From Halorubellus sp. JP-L1 (GTDB taxonomy: Archaea > Halobacteriota > Halobacteria > Halobacteriales > Natrialbaceae), in assembly GCF_011440375.1 (NCBI RefSeq), contig NZ_JAAOIR010000001.1:1054001-1118000 (forward strand): a DNA stretch of 64,000 bases, written 5' to 3'. The translations under genes were made by a program, and so were the position numbers. Within the stretch, counting starts at the first letter, position 1; each line of letters starts with the position of its first letter. The notes beneath the pieces are model-generated. The model did not search any database. It saw only the letters and a program-made list of their open reading frames with translations, and was not told where the DNA came from. This document shows, in pieces, positions 63,501 to 64,000 of the stretch.

Positions 63501-64000
63501 ATGAGTGACAGCAACCAGCTGACGGTCGCGGTCCTCCGCGAGACCGTCCACGGCATCCCCCTCGAAGACTACGTCGACTCGCTCCGCGAGCACCTCCCCG
63601 ACCACGAGGTCGTTCGCGCACGCACGCCGAGCGAGGAACGCGAGGTCGTCCGGGACGCGGACGTCGTCGCCGGCATGAACATCAGTGACCGCGTCCTCGA
63701 GAACTTCGACGACGTCTCCCTGTTCGCGTGCGCGTTCGCCGGCACCGGCCACCTCCCGATGGACGCGCTCCGCGAGAAGGGCGTCGCGGTGACGAACGCC
63801 TCCAGCGTCCACGCCCCGAACATGGGCGAGCACGCGCTCGCCGCCGTCCTCTCGTTCACGCGACGGTTCCACGTCGCGCGCCGCCAGATGGCCGAGGACG
63901 TCTGGCGCTCGTACCCGACGCACGAACTCGCGGACTCGACCGTCACGGTCGTCGGCCTGGGCGCGATCGGAACCGCGGTCGCCGAGCGCCTCGACGCGTT
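63501..64000 (+). CDS. D-2-hydroxyacid dehydrogenase family, C-terminus cut by window edge
   Basis: Only the first 166 codons are visible. The catalytic-domain half has VRDADVVAGMNISDRVL, LFACAFAGTGHLPMDALREKGV and NMGEHALAAVLSFTRRFH, and the NAD-binding loop begins VVGLGAIGTAVAERL. The family reduces 2-keto acids or acts on glyoxylate/phosphoglycerate. The substrate residues lie beyond the edge. ATG 63501, coupled to the isomerase gene by a 2-bp gap. Confidence 0.85.
   Translation, partial: MSDSNQLTVAVLRETVHGIPLEDYVDSLREHLPDHEVVRARTPSEEREVVRDADVVAGMNISDRVLENFDDVSLFACAFAGTGHLPMDALREKGVAVTNASSVHAPNMGEHALAAVLSFTRRFHVARRQMAEDVWRSYPTHELADSTVTVVGLGAIGTAVAERLDA

Overview
The window is a stretch of haloarchaeal (class Halobacteria) chromosome. 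The evidence is very high GC with strong G/C in third codon positions, acidic Asp/Glu-rich proteins, Tat-dependent lipoproteins, an S-layer glycoprotein with a PGF-CTERM anchor, archaeal-type enzymes (GHMP shikimate kinase, diphthine synthase, Trm5, DRG GTPase, AglB), and TATA-like boxes 23-28 nt upstream of many start codons (leaderless transcripts). Core genes place it on the main chromosome. I cannot name the genus. No insertion sequence, integrase or CRISPR array was seen.

Layout. 1-5.3 kb: a truncated RND/MMPL exporter, an RNase Z-like hydrolase, and the aroK-aroQ shikimate pair. 5.3-11.7 kb: single metabolic genes (ACR3-type transporter, PLP decarboxylase, beta-carbonic anhydrase, GrpB-family protein, phosphotransferase). 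11.7-17.6 kb: surface and secreted proteins, including a Tat lipoprotein with two P19/Tp34-like metal-binding modules beside a polytopic membrane protein and a secreted beta-propeller-like protein. 17.7-28.7 kb: housekeeping genes (udk, tRNA-Thr, trm5, dph5, drg, phosphoglycolate phosphatase) around the S-layer glycoprotein gene. 28.9-35.6 kb: glycerol catabolism, glpK divergent from glpABC.

35.6-39.1 kb: an Orc1/Cdc6-like AAA protein, a CHAT-domain protease-like protein, and a 57-residue membrane peptide gene that converges on the CHAT gene with 11 bp between the stops. This protease-plus-small-membrane-protein pair is the best candidate for an undescribed system. 39.5-56.2 kb: a protein-glycosylation region with AglB, a lipid-oligosaccharide flippase, three glycosyltransferases, and six alkaline-phosphatase-superfamily genes (one broken) whose products all end in exactly LGYLE. 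56.3-62.6 kb: an iron-siderophore uptake locus with two paralogous binding proteins, one permease, one ATPase, a flavoprotein and a small membrane protein; each binding-protein promoter carries a pair of DtxR/IdeR-like palindromes. 62.7-64 kb: an enoyl-CoA isomerase-like gene and a truncated D-2-hydroxyacid dehydrogenase.

How it fits together. S-layer glycoprotein, AglB, flippase and glycosyltransferases together suggest cell-surface N-glycosylation, with the phosphatase/sulfatase-like enzymes possibly editing charged groups on the glycan. The genome shows a strong tendency to short tandem repeats: seven blocks with units of 15-47 bp, four of them in frame inside genes.
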